Assembly (NCBI GenBank): GCA_026004035.1
Contig: BPII01000005.1
Span: 62,001 to 126,000 of the forward strand
DNA: 64,000 bases
Source: Candidatus Sericytochromatia bacterium
Lineage (GTDB): Bacteria > Cyanobacteriota > Sericytochromatia > UBA7694 > JACMQJ01
Direction of reading: 5' to 3'
Positions 54,855 through 64,000 of this stretch are shown piece after piece. A model generated the notes under the pieces. The model had not been told where the DNA came from, made no database searches, and was given only the letters and a program-made list of their open reading frames with translations. Every line of letters starts with the position of its first letter. The stretch's first letter is position 1. The translations under genes and the position numbers were made by a program.

Positions 54855-56162
54855 ATGAGTGTAAATAATAGTAAAATAAATTCTTTTTCTTCTTTAGAAG
54901 AAGCAAGAAAATTTTCTTTAAATAACAAGGGTAATGAAATAATAGTTGAGAAGAAAGAAGAAGCTCTATTTAATTATGTAAAAAAAACTTCTTATGAAGT
55001 TTATTCTACAGATAAAAGTTTAGATGAAGCTATAAAGGATTCTAAAAATATTTCTAATACTCAAAAAGGTATAAAAGCAATAGAAGTAATTTTTGATGAC
55101 AAAATAATAGATGTAAAAACCTCTAAAGAATTAAAAAATATAGGAAATGTATATGCTTTTAATTCAAGTGAAATTGGAAAAGGAACTATAAAAGTAATAA
55201 ATAATAATGATAAAAATTTAACTTTATCAATAAAAATAGATAAAACATCAGATATACTAAATTTAGATATTACAAAAAATAAAATTAAATCTTCTATTCA
55301 AGAAGCAATTAAAGATTTTTCTTTTTCTGATGATATAGATGATCAGAAATTAATAAAAAATATGATAAGTCATTACTTAGATAACACTTTAGAAAAGATA
55401 TTTACAAGTGGTCAAACTCCAGAACTAACATTTTCATTTGATAAAAAAGAAAATGGAAAAACTACTATAAGTTTAGTGTCAGATTTTCCTTTAGTCGGCA
55501 AAACATCTAAGGAATTAGAAGAATTAAATATAACTACAAATAAAGAAGGTAAAACCATTATACCTTTAGGCAATATAAATATAATTCATGACATAAATAA
55601 ATCACCAAAACCAGAACTATTTGTTGAAGTTTTAGGACTACCAATAAAACCTGTGGAAATAAAATTAAAAGAAGTAGCTAATATTTATAAAAATGATGAA
55701 AATACTATAAAAATAAATACAGAAAAAGGATATAAAGATTTAAGTAGAGATGATAATGTTTCTATTGGTATAGGTAGCACATGGATTGGAAATAACTCTT
55801 CTCCTTCTTTAAATATAGGTTATAGAAAAGATATCAAAGATTATGCTTTAGCAAAAATAAATTGGGGAACTCAATTAGATATATTACCAACAAATTTACA
55901 ATTACAAGTAACACCAACATTAGGAACAGAAATAAATGCTTTAAAATATACAGGAGTACCTATAACTTTTAATGCTGATATTGGACCATCATTAGGTAAT
56001 ATGTCATCAGATAAGTCATTTAATTTTGGTATAAAAACTGGTTTAGGTGCTAAATATGAATTTAATGACCAAGTTAATCTAGGAGTTTCCTATAGTCATG
56101 TTTTTGGTATAAAAGGAGAAAGTCAAAATACAATAGGTTTAAATTTTGGAGTTAAATTTTAG
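54855..56162 (+). CDS. Unknown protein with C-terminal outer-membrane-barrel-like region
   Basis: A 435-residue protein. The N-terminus is polar and lacks a signal peptide (MSVNNSKINSFSSLEEARKF). A middle alpha/beta part follows. The last about 150 residues alternate polar and hydrophobic positions in strands such as NIGYRKDIKDYALAKINW, FNADIGPSLG, NFGIKTGLGAKYEFNDQVNL and GVSYSHVFGIKG, ending in NTIGLNFGVKF. Strand-turn-strand spacing and a terminal Phe are typical of outer-membrane barrels. A barrel without a Sec signal is odd. The stop overlaps the GTG start of the 1411-residue protein. Confidence 0.65.
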   Translation: MSVNNSKINSFSSLEEARKFSLNNKGNEIIVEKKEEALFNYVKKTSYEVYSTDKSLDEAIKDSKNISNTQKGIKAIEVIFDDKIIDVKTSKELKNIGNVYAFNSSEIGKGTIKVINNNDKNLTLSIKIDKTSDILNLDITKNKIKSSIQEAIKDFSFSDDIDDQKLIKNMISHYLDNTLEKIFTSGQTPELTFSFDKKENGKTTISLVSDFPLVGKTSKELEELNITTNKEGKTIIPLGNINIIHDINKSPKPELFVEVLGLPIKPVEIKLKEVANIYKNDENTIKINTEKGYKDLSRDDNVSIGIGSTWIGNNSSPSLNIGYRKDIKDYALAKINWGTQLDILPTNLQLQVTPTLGTEINALKYTGVPITFNADIGPSLGNMSSDKSFNFGIKTGLGAKYEFNDQVNLGVSYSHVFGIKGESQNTIGLNFGVKF

Positions 56163-59100
56163 TGCAAATAGGAAATTCTCAAAGCTTAAGTTATATAAAT
56201 AATAAAGATAGTATTGAAAATAAAAAAGATGTTTCTAATGAACAGAATATTAATATAAAAACAAATTCTGATTCTTTAAAAACAAGTTCAATTGCAAATA
56301 CAAAAAAGAATTATATAACTTCTAATTTAAATATAGAAATAAAAGACAAAGACGGTTTTGATAATTTTGGAAAAGCTGATATAAGAGCAAAAGTAACCGG
56401 TGATATAAAACTAACAAAAGATTTTATGCTTTCACAATTAGCAAATGCTTTAAAAGATGATAAAGATAAAAAATTTAATCCTCCAAGATTTGATGAAAAA
56501 AGAAATCATTACATAATATCCGGAACAGCAAAAAATGCAATTCTAAATGCAATTGATGTTGATTTTGAAATAAGGCTTGGTGAAAAAAATGGTAATCTAT
56601 GCTTTTTAGTTGATAGTTTTATAACAAGAGGTTCTATTTATTCCGATTTAAAGAAAATGCTTTTAGATGCAGGCATAAATACATTTGAGAAAGACAATAT
56701 CTTATATATAAAACCAACATTAGGACAAACAATAGATATACCTATATCAAAAGAAAAAAATCAAATAGGTAGGATAGAATGGATAGATACAAATCTTGAT
56801 AATACAAAAGCATATATAGACAAAAGTGGAAATGTTACTATAAAAGTAAATAATGTTGATATAATAGCAAGCACTGATGTAAATAAAATAAATAAAACTC
56901 TTCAAAATCCTGATATTGCAAAAGTTAAATTTGATTTTTCTATTGATAATGATATGAAGTTAAAAGGTAAATTTTCTGAAGGGTCTATTAATGCTGAGTT
57001 AAGAGAAAATTTAGTAAATCAATTAATTGATAATTCTAAAATATTAAGAGAGCAATTAGGTAAAGCTTTTACATTAAGTTTAACAGGATTATCAGGAAAT
57101 ATAGATTTAACAAATGGTTTAAAAGTTAATGCAAAAAGTGATGTAAAAATTAATTCAGGTGATAATAACACTCAAATAGACACTAAATTAAATGCTAGTA
57201 TAGATGATAAAATTATAAACATAAAAGCTGATTATCTAAATGGTAAATTAAAAGATAATCAAAAAATAATTGCTGAAAATATATTATTCAGCGATAATAA
57301 TCAAGGAAATAGAAAAATATCATTTAATATATTAGAATCAAATATTTCTTTAAATGGTGTAAAAATAAACGCAAAAGGAAATACATTAATAGAAAATAAT
57401 AATGATAAGACAGAAATTAATTTTGATGGAAACATAAATGCTAATACAAATAAAGAAAATTCTAATGGAACATTAGAAACTAAAGGAAAACATTTTATAA
57501 AAATAGGTAGTAATAATATAGATATAAATATTGATTATGCAAAAATAGCTGGAAAATTTAATACCTTAATTAAAGGTAATAATGGAAATAATAATAACTC
57601 ATCAAATAATAATCAAAATATTAATATAAATGTAAAAGATATAAATGCAGATGCTGAAATAATAACTGAACCAACAAATATTAAGGCTAATGTTAGTAAT
57701 GGCGGTGTAAAAATAAATGTTAATGGTGATAATATAAAAGTTAATACAACATCAACAATTAATGCTAATGCTGAAGGTAAAATGGTAAATGCAAAAGCTA
57801 CTATTAAAGGTGGAGAAGTTAATATTAAAAATGGTAATATAGATATAAAATCTCAAGATGTTAATGCTGAAGGTTCCTTTGTAAATAAACAAGGTAAATT
57901 AAAAATATCTGGAAATGTTAAAGGAAAAACAAATGTTAATATAGATAAAGAAGGTAATGTAAAAGTAAATCAAGATGGAAAATTTGATGCAAAATTTAAT
58001 TCAAATAATAAAATAAAAATTGATGGTAAAGGTACAAAAGCAGAAGTTAAAGTGTTTAAAAATGAAGATGTAAATATAAACTTAAATAATTTTGAAGCAA
58101 AAACTGATATAAAAGCAAATAAAGTTTTAGTAAAAACAAATTCAAAAGGTCAAGAAATAAAGGTAAAAGTAACACAAGAAGGTAATAACATTTCTGTAAA
58201 ATCTAAGAATACACAATCAACAGCTAATATAAATGTTAATGAAGGCGTATTTTCTGGAGAAGGTAAAGCAGGAGACGTAGATATACAAGTTAATACATCA
58301 GATAAAGGTGATGATGTAAAAATAGGTGTTAAAAAAGTTGATTTTAGAGCAAATGTGAAAAATAAAAATGAAAATTTAAATGTTGATATTACAACAAAAG
58401 CTGATGCTAACATACATGTAAGTAGAAATGGTAGTGTTAAAGTTAGTTCAAGAAATGCATCTATTACAACAGCTGATTTTACACTTGTTCAAAAAGATAC
58501 AAAAGAACAAAAAATAAAGACTTCTGCAATAGGTAAAGATTTTGAAGTAACTGTTACAGAAGGTAAAGTTCAAGATATAAATGTTAAACTAAAATCAGCT
58601 GATTTTAATGCAACAATAACACCTAACCAAGATTTAAAGACAGAAATAAATTCAGAAACTAAATCTGGTTTATCTGTTAAAGTTACAGAAGAACCAAATT
58701 CAACAAAAGTAAAAGTTAATTCAACAGCACCATTAAAAGGTAATATTTCTGTTAAAGAAAATGTTCAAAGTGAGTTCAGTAATAAAAAAGGATTTACTGT
58801 TAATGTAAATGAAGATCCAGAAATTACAAAAGTTGATGTTAAAGTTGATCGCTTAGATATAAAAGGAAATGTTACCTTAGATAAAAATAATATAGATGTT
58901 AATGGTAGTGGTGATTTAAGAGTTAGTGTTAATGATAAACAAAATGAAAAAACTAAAGTTAATATAGAATATAATAAACATAATATTACAGGCAAAATAT
59001 CTGCTAATGATTTAGCACAAGGTAATTACAATATAAATGGTAATTTAAAAGTTAATATTGATGGTGATAAAGTCTCTGTAAATAATGTTGGTAAGTTAAA

Positions 59101-60398
59101 TTCAGATGTTAAATCTCCTAAGTTTGGGGTTGGAACAAATGTTAACATAGAAGGAACAGATAAAGAGCCTATATCTATAAATGTTGATAATGAAGTAGAT
59201 GTAAAAATATCTCATCCCGGTTATATAGAATTAAAAGATATTAAATCACTTAAGCTACCAAATAATCAAGATAAAACTTTGAATTATATATTACAAAATT
59301 TGATTTCTAATAATATAACAATTTATACAAAAGATATTGAAGTTAAAAATAATGCTCAATTTGTAAAAACTAATTTAAAAACATCTACAATAAGAACTCA
59401 AATGGGAAGAGTAGATTTAAGTATGGATATAAGTAAATCAAATTCTACTGTTGAAATAAAAAATGGTTCTTTAGAACTAATGCCAAGTATAAAACTATAT
59501 GAATTAATAGAAAAAGAAATAAATGATAAATATAACATAAAAATAAATGGAAAACCTGAATTAAAAAATGGTGTTTTAACTATAAAAGGAGAAGTTAAAT
59601 CAAGAGCAGGAGTTGTTCAATTAGCTGATTTTAATATAAAAATGTCTGTTGAAAATAACAAATTAGTTTTAGATTTGGATAAAGCAAAAGTATTGAAAGT
59701 TATTGGAACTGGAACAGTAGGTAATTTTGTAAATAAAGTATTAAGTAAAACTGATATAGATATATTTAAAGTTAGCAATAAAAAAATGATTATAGATTTA
59801 AATGATATTGTTAAAGATTTAAAATTAACTCAAGGAATTAATTTTAATACAATAAATTTAAAAGATAATAAATTTATAATAGGTTTTGAATATAATAGTA
59901 TTGATCAACAGATATCATCTTTTGCGAAAAATAATGATTTAAAAGGTTTAGAAAGTTATCTTAAAACAGCTGATTATTCACACATGACAGGAAAAGGTTT
60001 ATCAACAGCATATACATTATTTGCTAATTCAGGTAGCATTGACAAAGCAAGTACTTTTGTTACAGATATAGCAAATAAATACGTTTCTGATAATACAATA
60101 AATAAAAAAGAATTTGAGGAAGGATTAGAGTGGATTTCTAAAAATGTTTCTGTAAAAAAACAAAATATATCAGATAATATTTCATTAGAATTTACAAAAA
60201 AAAATAGGATTAAGAACACCTGAAGGAGATAACAAAATAAAGCAATTACCAACAACTTTTATAAAAAATATGGCTGACAATATGGATAAAACAATATCAC
60301 AAGGTGCTAAAATGAGTCTAATTTTTCCAGAAGAAAGAAATGCAGCTAATTATATGAGAAAATTAAAAGGATTACCAGAAAATAAAGCTTTGTTTTAA
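56162..60398 (+). CDS. Very large beta-repeat protein (about 1411 residues), one frameshift
   Basis: GTG start at 56162 overlapping the upstream stop. The frame breaks at nine A near 60200; removing one base extends it to 60398. Domains: a polar N-terminus (1-50), an alpha/beta domain at about 55-225 (KVTGDIKLTKDFMLSQLANA), then about 850 residues of short repeating strands of the form (I/V)xVxxxDINAxAxI or KVNxxG. A second copy of the N-terminal type of domain lies near 1060-1245 (SIKLYELIEKEINDKYNIKI, VQLADFNIKMSVENNKLVLD). A helical C-terminal region follows. The strand repeats resemble AsmA/TamB or DUF2993-type lipid-binding grooves. No Sec signal or TM is seen. Function unknown; lipid transport or a surface filament are possible. 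Confidence 0.65.
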
Positions 60399-60401
60399 AT
60401 T

Positions 60402-60905
60402 ATGCCTTTAGTAGATTATGAAGATGGTTCTAAAGTTATAGAAGGAATACCTATATATTATCAAGGTAATACAAATACATGTGCTCAAGCTTGCATTACA
60501 AGCATATTAAATTATTGGGGATATAATGTAAGATACGAAGATATTATAGCTGATACCTGCGGTAATAATATGGTAGGTATGACTATAGAAAGGATGATGT
60601 GGTATTTCAGAAGATATAATCTCAAATCATTGAGTTATGGTGGAAATTTAGCAAAATTAAAAGCTCTTATTGATAAAGGTTATCCTACAATAGTATCTTT
60701 TGATGAAGACACTTATTATCATGTTGTAGTTGTAAATGGTTACAATGATTATAGAGAAGTAATTTACTACATAGATTCAGAAGAAGGAGATATAATGGAA
60801 GAATCTTATTATGACTTTATTAAAGCTTGGGGAAGACAAAGAAGAAGTTTTGGCTTTAGTGATCTTCAAATTCCTAATCTTATGTTAGAAATTAGACCAA
60901 GTTAA
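60402..60905 (+). CDS. C39-like papain-fold cysteine peptidase
   Basis: A 167-residue protein. Catalytic Cys27 is in QGNTNTCAQACITSILNYWG, with the oxyanion Gln in the same segment. His107 is in DTYYHVVVVNGYN and Asp125 in IYYIDSEEGD. This is the C39/C39_2 peptidase pattern (bacteriocin leader-processing or related thiol peptidases). It has no signal peptide and no ABC transporter attached. It starts 3 bases after the giant beta-repeat protein, so the two are surely co-transcribed; it may process that protein or the barrel-ended one. Confidence 0.75.
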   Translation: MPLVDYEDGSKVIEGIPIYYQGNTNTCAQACITSILNYWGYNVRYEDIIADTCGNNMVGMTIERMMWYFRRYNLKSLSYGGNLAKLKALIDKGYPTIVSFDEDTYYHVVVVNGYNDYREVIYYIDSEEGDIMEESYYDFIKAWGRQRRSFGFSDLQIPNLMLEIRPS

Positions 60906-60932
60906 TTTATAAATAAATTCTAGTATAATTCT

Positions 60933-61213
60933 TTAAGGCATGCAAATTCTGCTTTTATAAGAAAAACAAATACTTATGTAAAAACTACTTTTGAATTACA
61001 GAAAACTTTAAATGTTAATTTTATCGTTCATAATTATTTTGAAACCTAATTTCACTACTAAATTAGTACTTGCATTGGCTTTAGGTATTATTAATAACCA
61101 TTATTCTGTCGAAAAATTATTAATGATTCAAAAAATAACTTAAAAAATAATAAAGTGTAAAATACTATCTCAAATTTTCTCAAATTTCTTTTCTATAACT
61201 TAATTCCAGTGCC
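60933..61213 (+). pseudogene. 3' remnant of an IS1-like transposase and element terminus
   Basis: It reads LRHANSAFIRKTNTYVKTTF, ELQKTLNVNFIVHNYFE, then (after one frameshift) KPNFTTKLVLALALGIINNH and YSVEKLLMIQKIT before the stop at 61143. This resembles the end of IS1-type transposases (RRKTNTYAK..LQ..L ... FTTKxVPAVALGI). The segment 61150-61213 is the right terminus (CTTTTCTATAACTTAATTCC, AGTGCC), the same end as in the family-2 small elements. Nothing else is recognised in 60906-61311. Confidence 0.7.
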
Positions 61214-61311
61214 AAGAAGTCTATTTTTAAGGTTAAATTATATTTTTTAACAATAAAAAATTATTGTAAAAAAATTTTTTTTACTTAAAATTAAAATTTT
61301 ATACTTTATAT

Positions 61312-62032
61312 ATGAATAATGTAGCTAAAATTTTAGATATACCTATAAATATATTAAATTTACCAGAAGCTATAAATCTAGTAAAAAATGTAATAAATGC
61401 TAATAAAAAACTTCACATAATAACTGTAAATGCGGAAATAATTATGTTATCCCTTAGAGATAAAGAATTTAAAGATATTCTAATTAATTCTGATTTAAAT
61501 ATAGCAGATGGTTCTGGTATAGTATGGGCATTAAGAAGAAAAAATATAAAAATAAATAAATTAGCTGGTATTGAATTAGTAGAAAATTGTATAAAACATT
61601 TAAAAAATGCAAGAATATTCTTATTAGGTGCTGAAGAAGATGTTATTTCAAGAGCTTTTAAAAATTTAAATGATAAATATAAAAATAATAACTTGGTTGG
61701 TTATAGAAATGGTTTTTTTTTCTAAAGATGATGAAGAAAATATTATAAAAGAAATAAATAGTTTAAATGTAGATATAATTTTTGTAGGTTTAGGTGTTCC
61801 AAAACAAGAAAAATGGATTAAAGAAAATATTAATAAATTAAATGCAAAGGTATTTGTTGGTGTTGGTGGTTCTTTTGATGTTTTTTCTGGAAAAATAAAA
61901 AGAGCACCAAAAATTATGATAAATTTACATTTAGAATGGCTATACAGATTATATAAGGAACCTTGGAGATGGAAAAGGATGTTGGCACTTCCTAAGTTTG
62001 TATTTAAAATTTTAAAGGAAGACAAGTTATGA
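61312..62032 (+). CDS. WecG/TagA/CpsF-family glycosyltransferase, one frameshift
   Basis: The N-terminal part has HIITVNAEIIMLSLRDKEFK and NIADGSGIVWALRRK, with the conserved Asp of the family. The C-terminal part is FVGLGVPKQEKWIKEN, GVGGSFDVFSGKIKRAPK and LEWLYRLYKEPWRWKR. A run of nine T near 61732 (eight expected) shifts the frame between them. The corrected protein is 239 residues, normal for the family. These enzymes transfer N-acetylmannosaminuronic acid or ManNAc to a lipid-linked sugar in cell-surface polysaccharide assembly. The stop overlaps ftsE (ATGA). Confidence 0.88.
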
Positions 62033-62721
62033 TTAAACTTATAGATGTCAAAAAAATATATCAAAGCGGTGTTATTGCTCTAAGCAATATTAATCTTGAA
62101 ATAAAAAAAGGTGAATTTGTTTTTTTAGTTGGTTCTACAGGTTCAGGAAAATCAACTTTAATAAAGTTACTTTATAGAGAAGAGATACCAACATCAGGAA
62201 AAGTTTTAATATCTGGTATAAATGTATCAGAATTAAAAGAATCAAAAGTTCCATATTTAAGACAAAGAATAGGAGTGGTTTTTCAAGATTTTAAACTTTT
62301 ACCAAATAGGACAGTTTGGGAAAATGTAGCATTTACATTAAGAATATTAGGAGTTGGAAAAAAAGAACAAACAAAAAAGGTAAAAGCAGCTTTAGAACTT
62401 ACAGGATTATCTGAATATTCAGATTTTTATGTTAATGATATATCAGGGGGTGAAAGACAAAGAGTAGCAATAGCCCGTTCTATAATAAATACACCTCCAA
62501 TATTATTAGCTGATGAACCGACAGGTAATTTAGATCCTGATAATACTTGGGAAATAATGAGGTTACTAACAAAGATTAATGCTAAAGGAACAACAATTAT
62601 AGTTTCTACTCATAATAAGTCAATTGTTGATACTATGAAAAAAAGAGTTATTACAATGTCTAAAGGTAGCATAATACAAGATCAGAAAGAAGGGGAATAT
62701 TCTATTGGAACAAACAATTAA
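62029..62721 (+). CDS. ftsE: Cell-division ABC transporter ATPase FtsE
   Basis: A 230-residue ABC ATPase. Walker A is GSTGSGKSTLIKLLYREE, the signature SGGERQRVAIARS, Walker B PILLADEPTGNLDP, and the H-loop STHN. FVFLVGSTGSGKS and RIGVVFQDFKLLPNRTVWEN are characteristic of FtsE. With FtsX it couples division to peptidoglycan hydrolase activation. It overlaps wecG by 4 bases and ftsX by 17. Confidence 0.93.
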   Translation: MIKLIDVKKIYQSGVIALSNINLEIKKGEFVFLVGSTGSGKSTLIKLLYREEIPTSGKVLISGINVSELKESKVPYLRQRIGVVFQDFKLLPNRTVWENVAFTLRILGVGKKEQTKKVKAALELTGLSEYSDFYVNDISGGERQRVAIARSIINTPPILLADEPTGNLDPDNTWEIMRLLTKINAKGTTIIVSTHNKSIVDTMKKRVITMSKGSIIQDQKEGEYSIGTNN

Positions 62722-63616
62722 GTTTATAAGACAAATAAATTTTTGTATAGAAGAAAGTATAAAAAATTTTGTAAGAAGTGGTTGGATGTCTGTTATTGTT
62801 ATAACAACAATGGTTTCTGCTATTAGTATATTTGGTGGCTTTTGGTTAATTTTAAAAGATTTTGAATATATAACAAATAATATTGGTTCTAAATTACAAA
62901 TAATAGCTTTTTTAAAACAAAATTCTGATTTAGATAAGACATATTCAATTGTTTCAAAAATAGATGGAATCAAACATGTTGAAATAATAACAAAAGATAA
63001 AGCTTGGAAAGAGCTAAAAAGTGAATTAAAAAATAGTTTAGAATTAGAAAATATAGGTAACGAAAATCCTTTACCTGACTCTTTACAAATAACAGTTAAT
63101 AATCCTGAGGCTATAGAATTAGTATCTTCAAGGTTAAAAGAAATTGAAACTATTGAAGAAATAAAATATAGTCAAGAGTTAGCTAACTATATTGAAAATT
63201 TATCGAGACTTATAAAATTAGTTGGTATAATAATATCCTCTATTTTAGGTTTTGCTACTATTGCAATTATTGTTAATACAATAAGATTAGCTGTTAATTC
63301 AAGGAAGAACGAAATAGAAATAATGAGACTTGTTGGAGCTACAAATTGGATAATAAGACTACCTTTCTTATTAGAAGGAATAATTTTTGGATTTTTCAGT
63401 GGTATATTCACATCAATAATACTAATAGTATGGAGAACTTTTTCTATATCTCAAATCAAAGTTTTATTTCCATTCTTACCAATATTAGAAGATAAAAATT
63501 TAGTGTATGATTTAGTAATATATGTTTTCTTACTTAGTATAATTGTTGGATTTGTAGGTAGTAGTTTTTCTGTCCATAGATATTTAAGTTTTGAAAAATA
63601 TACTTCAGATAATTAA
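62705..63616 (+). CDS. ftsX: Cell-division ABC transporter permease FtsX
   Basis: A 303-residue protein. An N-terminal TM (about 28-48) precedes an extracytoplasmic loop with KDKAWKELKSELKNSL and NPLPDSLQITVNNPEAIEL. Three C-terminal TMs follow, with the FtsX core motif IEIMRLVGATNWIIRLPFLL. TTG start at 62705, inside the end of ftsE (17-base overlap). With FtsE it signals to peptidoglycan hydrolases during division. It ends convergently on an SDR gene, overlapping by 4 bases. Confidence 0.93.
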   Translation: MEQTIKFIRQINFCIEESIKNFVRSGWMSVIVITTMVSAISIFGGFWLILKDFEYITNNIGSKLQIIAFLKQNSDLDKTYSIVSKIDGIKHVEIITKDKAWKELKSELKNSLELENIGNENPLPDSLQITVNNPEAIELVSSRLKEIETIEEIKYSQELANYIENLSRLIKLVGIIISSILGFATIAIIVNTIRLAVNSRKNEIEIMRLVGATNWIIRLPFLLEGIIFGFFSGIFTSIILIVWRTFSISQIKVLFPFLPILEDKNLVYDLVIYVFLLSIIVGFVGSSFSVHRYLSFEKYTSDN

Positions 63617-64000
63617 ATACCTAATCCACCATTTATATTAAAAACTTGTCCTGTTATATTTTTTGAACTATCAGAACATAGAAAAAAACATAACTCTGCT
63701 ATATCATCTTTATCTGTAAATTGCCTTAAAGGAATTGAATTTTTTTCACTAATTATAAATTCATCTTTATTTATTCCATAGTAATTACAAATTTCTTTTA
63801 TATCATTTTCAAACATATCAGTTTCTACCCATGCTGGACAAATTGCATTAACTCTTATATTATATTTTGCTACTTCCAAAGCAAAAGATTTTGTGAGCCC
63901 TATTATTCCATGCTTACTAGCTGAATATGCACTAAAACCTATGCCGCCATAACTACTATAATAAGAACCTATATTTATCAAATTTCCTGACTTACTACTT
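63613..64000 (-). CDS. Short-chain dehydrogenase/reductase (C-terminal part, cut by window edge)
   Basis: The frame is open from the window edge to the stop at 63613, about 128 residues. It has NIGSYYSSYGG, then the catalytic YSASKHG motif (Tyr and Lys of YxxxK), RVNAICPAWVETDM, and the closing GQVFNINGGLGI. These are the second half of a classical SDR; the N-terminal NAD(P)-binding half is outside the window. Substrate is unknown, possibly a 3-oxoacyl reductase relative. Convergent with ftsX. Confidence 0.88.
   Translation of the reverse strand, partial: SSKSGNLINIGSYYSSYGGIGFSAYSASKHGIIGLTKSFALEVAKYNIRVNAICPAWVETDMFENDIKEICNYYGINKDEFIISEKNSIPLRQFTDKDDIAELCFFLCSDSSKNITGQVFNINGGLGI

Noticed and set aside
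58150..58995. Minus-strand frames within the giant beta-repeat gene
   Set aside because: Ser/Thr/Phe-rich shadows of Lys/Asn/Val codons; no plausible start signals.
1..64000. Alternative genetic code (TGA as Trp or Gly)
   Set aside because: Trp positions in conserved motifs use TGG, and several genes end properly at TGA.

Overview
This is an AT-rich bacterial window using the standard bacterial code (TGA is used as a stop). The cell envelope looks Gram-negative: there are lipoproteins with lipoboxes, a beta-barrel-like protein, a Spy-like periplasmic protein and FtsEX. The mix of a CcmL/EutN vertex protein, rpsP followed by a KH-domain gene, IS1-like and IS605-like remnants that recall cyanobacterial elements, and a flagellar-hook-type protein would fit a non-photosynthetic relative of Cyanobacteria (Melainabacteria/Vampirovibrionia or Margulisbacteria). 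This assignment is an inference from recognised families; no 16S gene is present.

Layout. 1-9012 (minus strand) is a fused str-S10-spc ribosomal operon: rpsL, rpsG, fusA, rpsJ, rplC, rplD, rplW, rplB, rpsS, rplV, rpsC, rplP, rpmC, rpsQ, rplN, rplX, rplE (cut by the window edge). There is no tuf between fusA and rpsJ. 9.2-14.0 kb holds a PHA-regulator-like gene, two lipoproteins, rpsP-khpA, an RlmB-type methyltransferase and serB. 14.1-19.5 kb is one 1792-residue protein with flagellar hook/rod termini and a huge inserted region. 19.6-23.6 kb is an envelope-stress-like set: TetR regulator, Spy-like protein, triple zinc-finger anti-sigma factor, ECF sigma factor and PAS histidine kinase. 23.6-33.4 kb is amino-acid catabolism: leucine dehydrogenase, YajQ, a crotonase, the branched-chain 2-oxoacid dehydrogenase E1-alpha/E1-beta/E2, and urocanate hydratase. 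33.7-53 kb is mixed: redox and hydrolase genes, a degenerate tyrosine-recombinase-like protein, secretion-candidate proteins of unknown function, a GH5-type glycosidase, an ATP-grasp enzyme, an orphan CcmL/EutN-recO pair, a restriction-modification pair and fabF. 53.6-60.9 kb is a cluster of unknown proteins: a Gly/Ala-rich helical protein, a barrel-ended protein, a 1411-residue beta-repeat protein and a C39-like peptidase. 61.3-63.6 kb is wecG-ftsE-ftsX, followed by a truncated SDR gene.

Intergenic spaces are littered with decayed mobile DNA. I see three 3' remnants of IS605-type tnpB (each carrying an omega-RNA-like right end), an IS5-like transposase tail, IS1-like transposase and terminus remnants, and two families of small non-coding elements: about 150-184 bp with TAATACCAATTT ends, and about 140 bp with CTGGGATTGAGTTATAG ends. 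At one site the first family is nested inside the second.

Many conserved genes (rplW, rplD, rplC, rpsJ, fusA, rpsL, yajQ, wecG and others) are interrupted by single-base insertions, almost always lengthening a short homopolymer by one. Removing them restores the usual protein lengths. The clustering and the essential nature of the genes point to consensus-sequence error rather than real gene loss, so I annotate these genes across the frameshifts.
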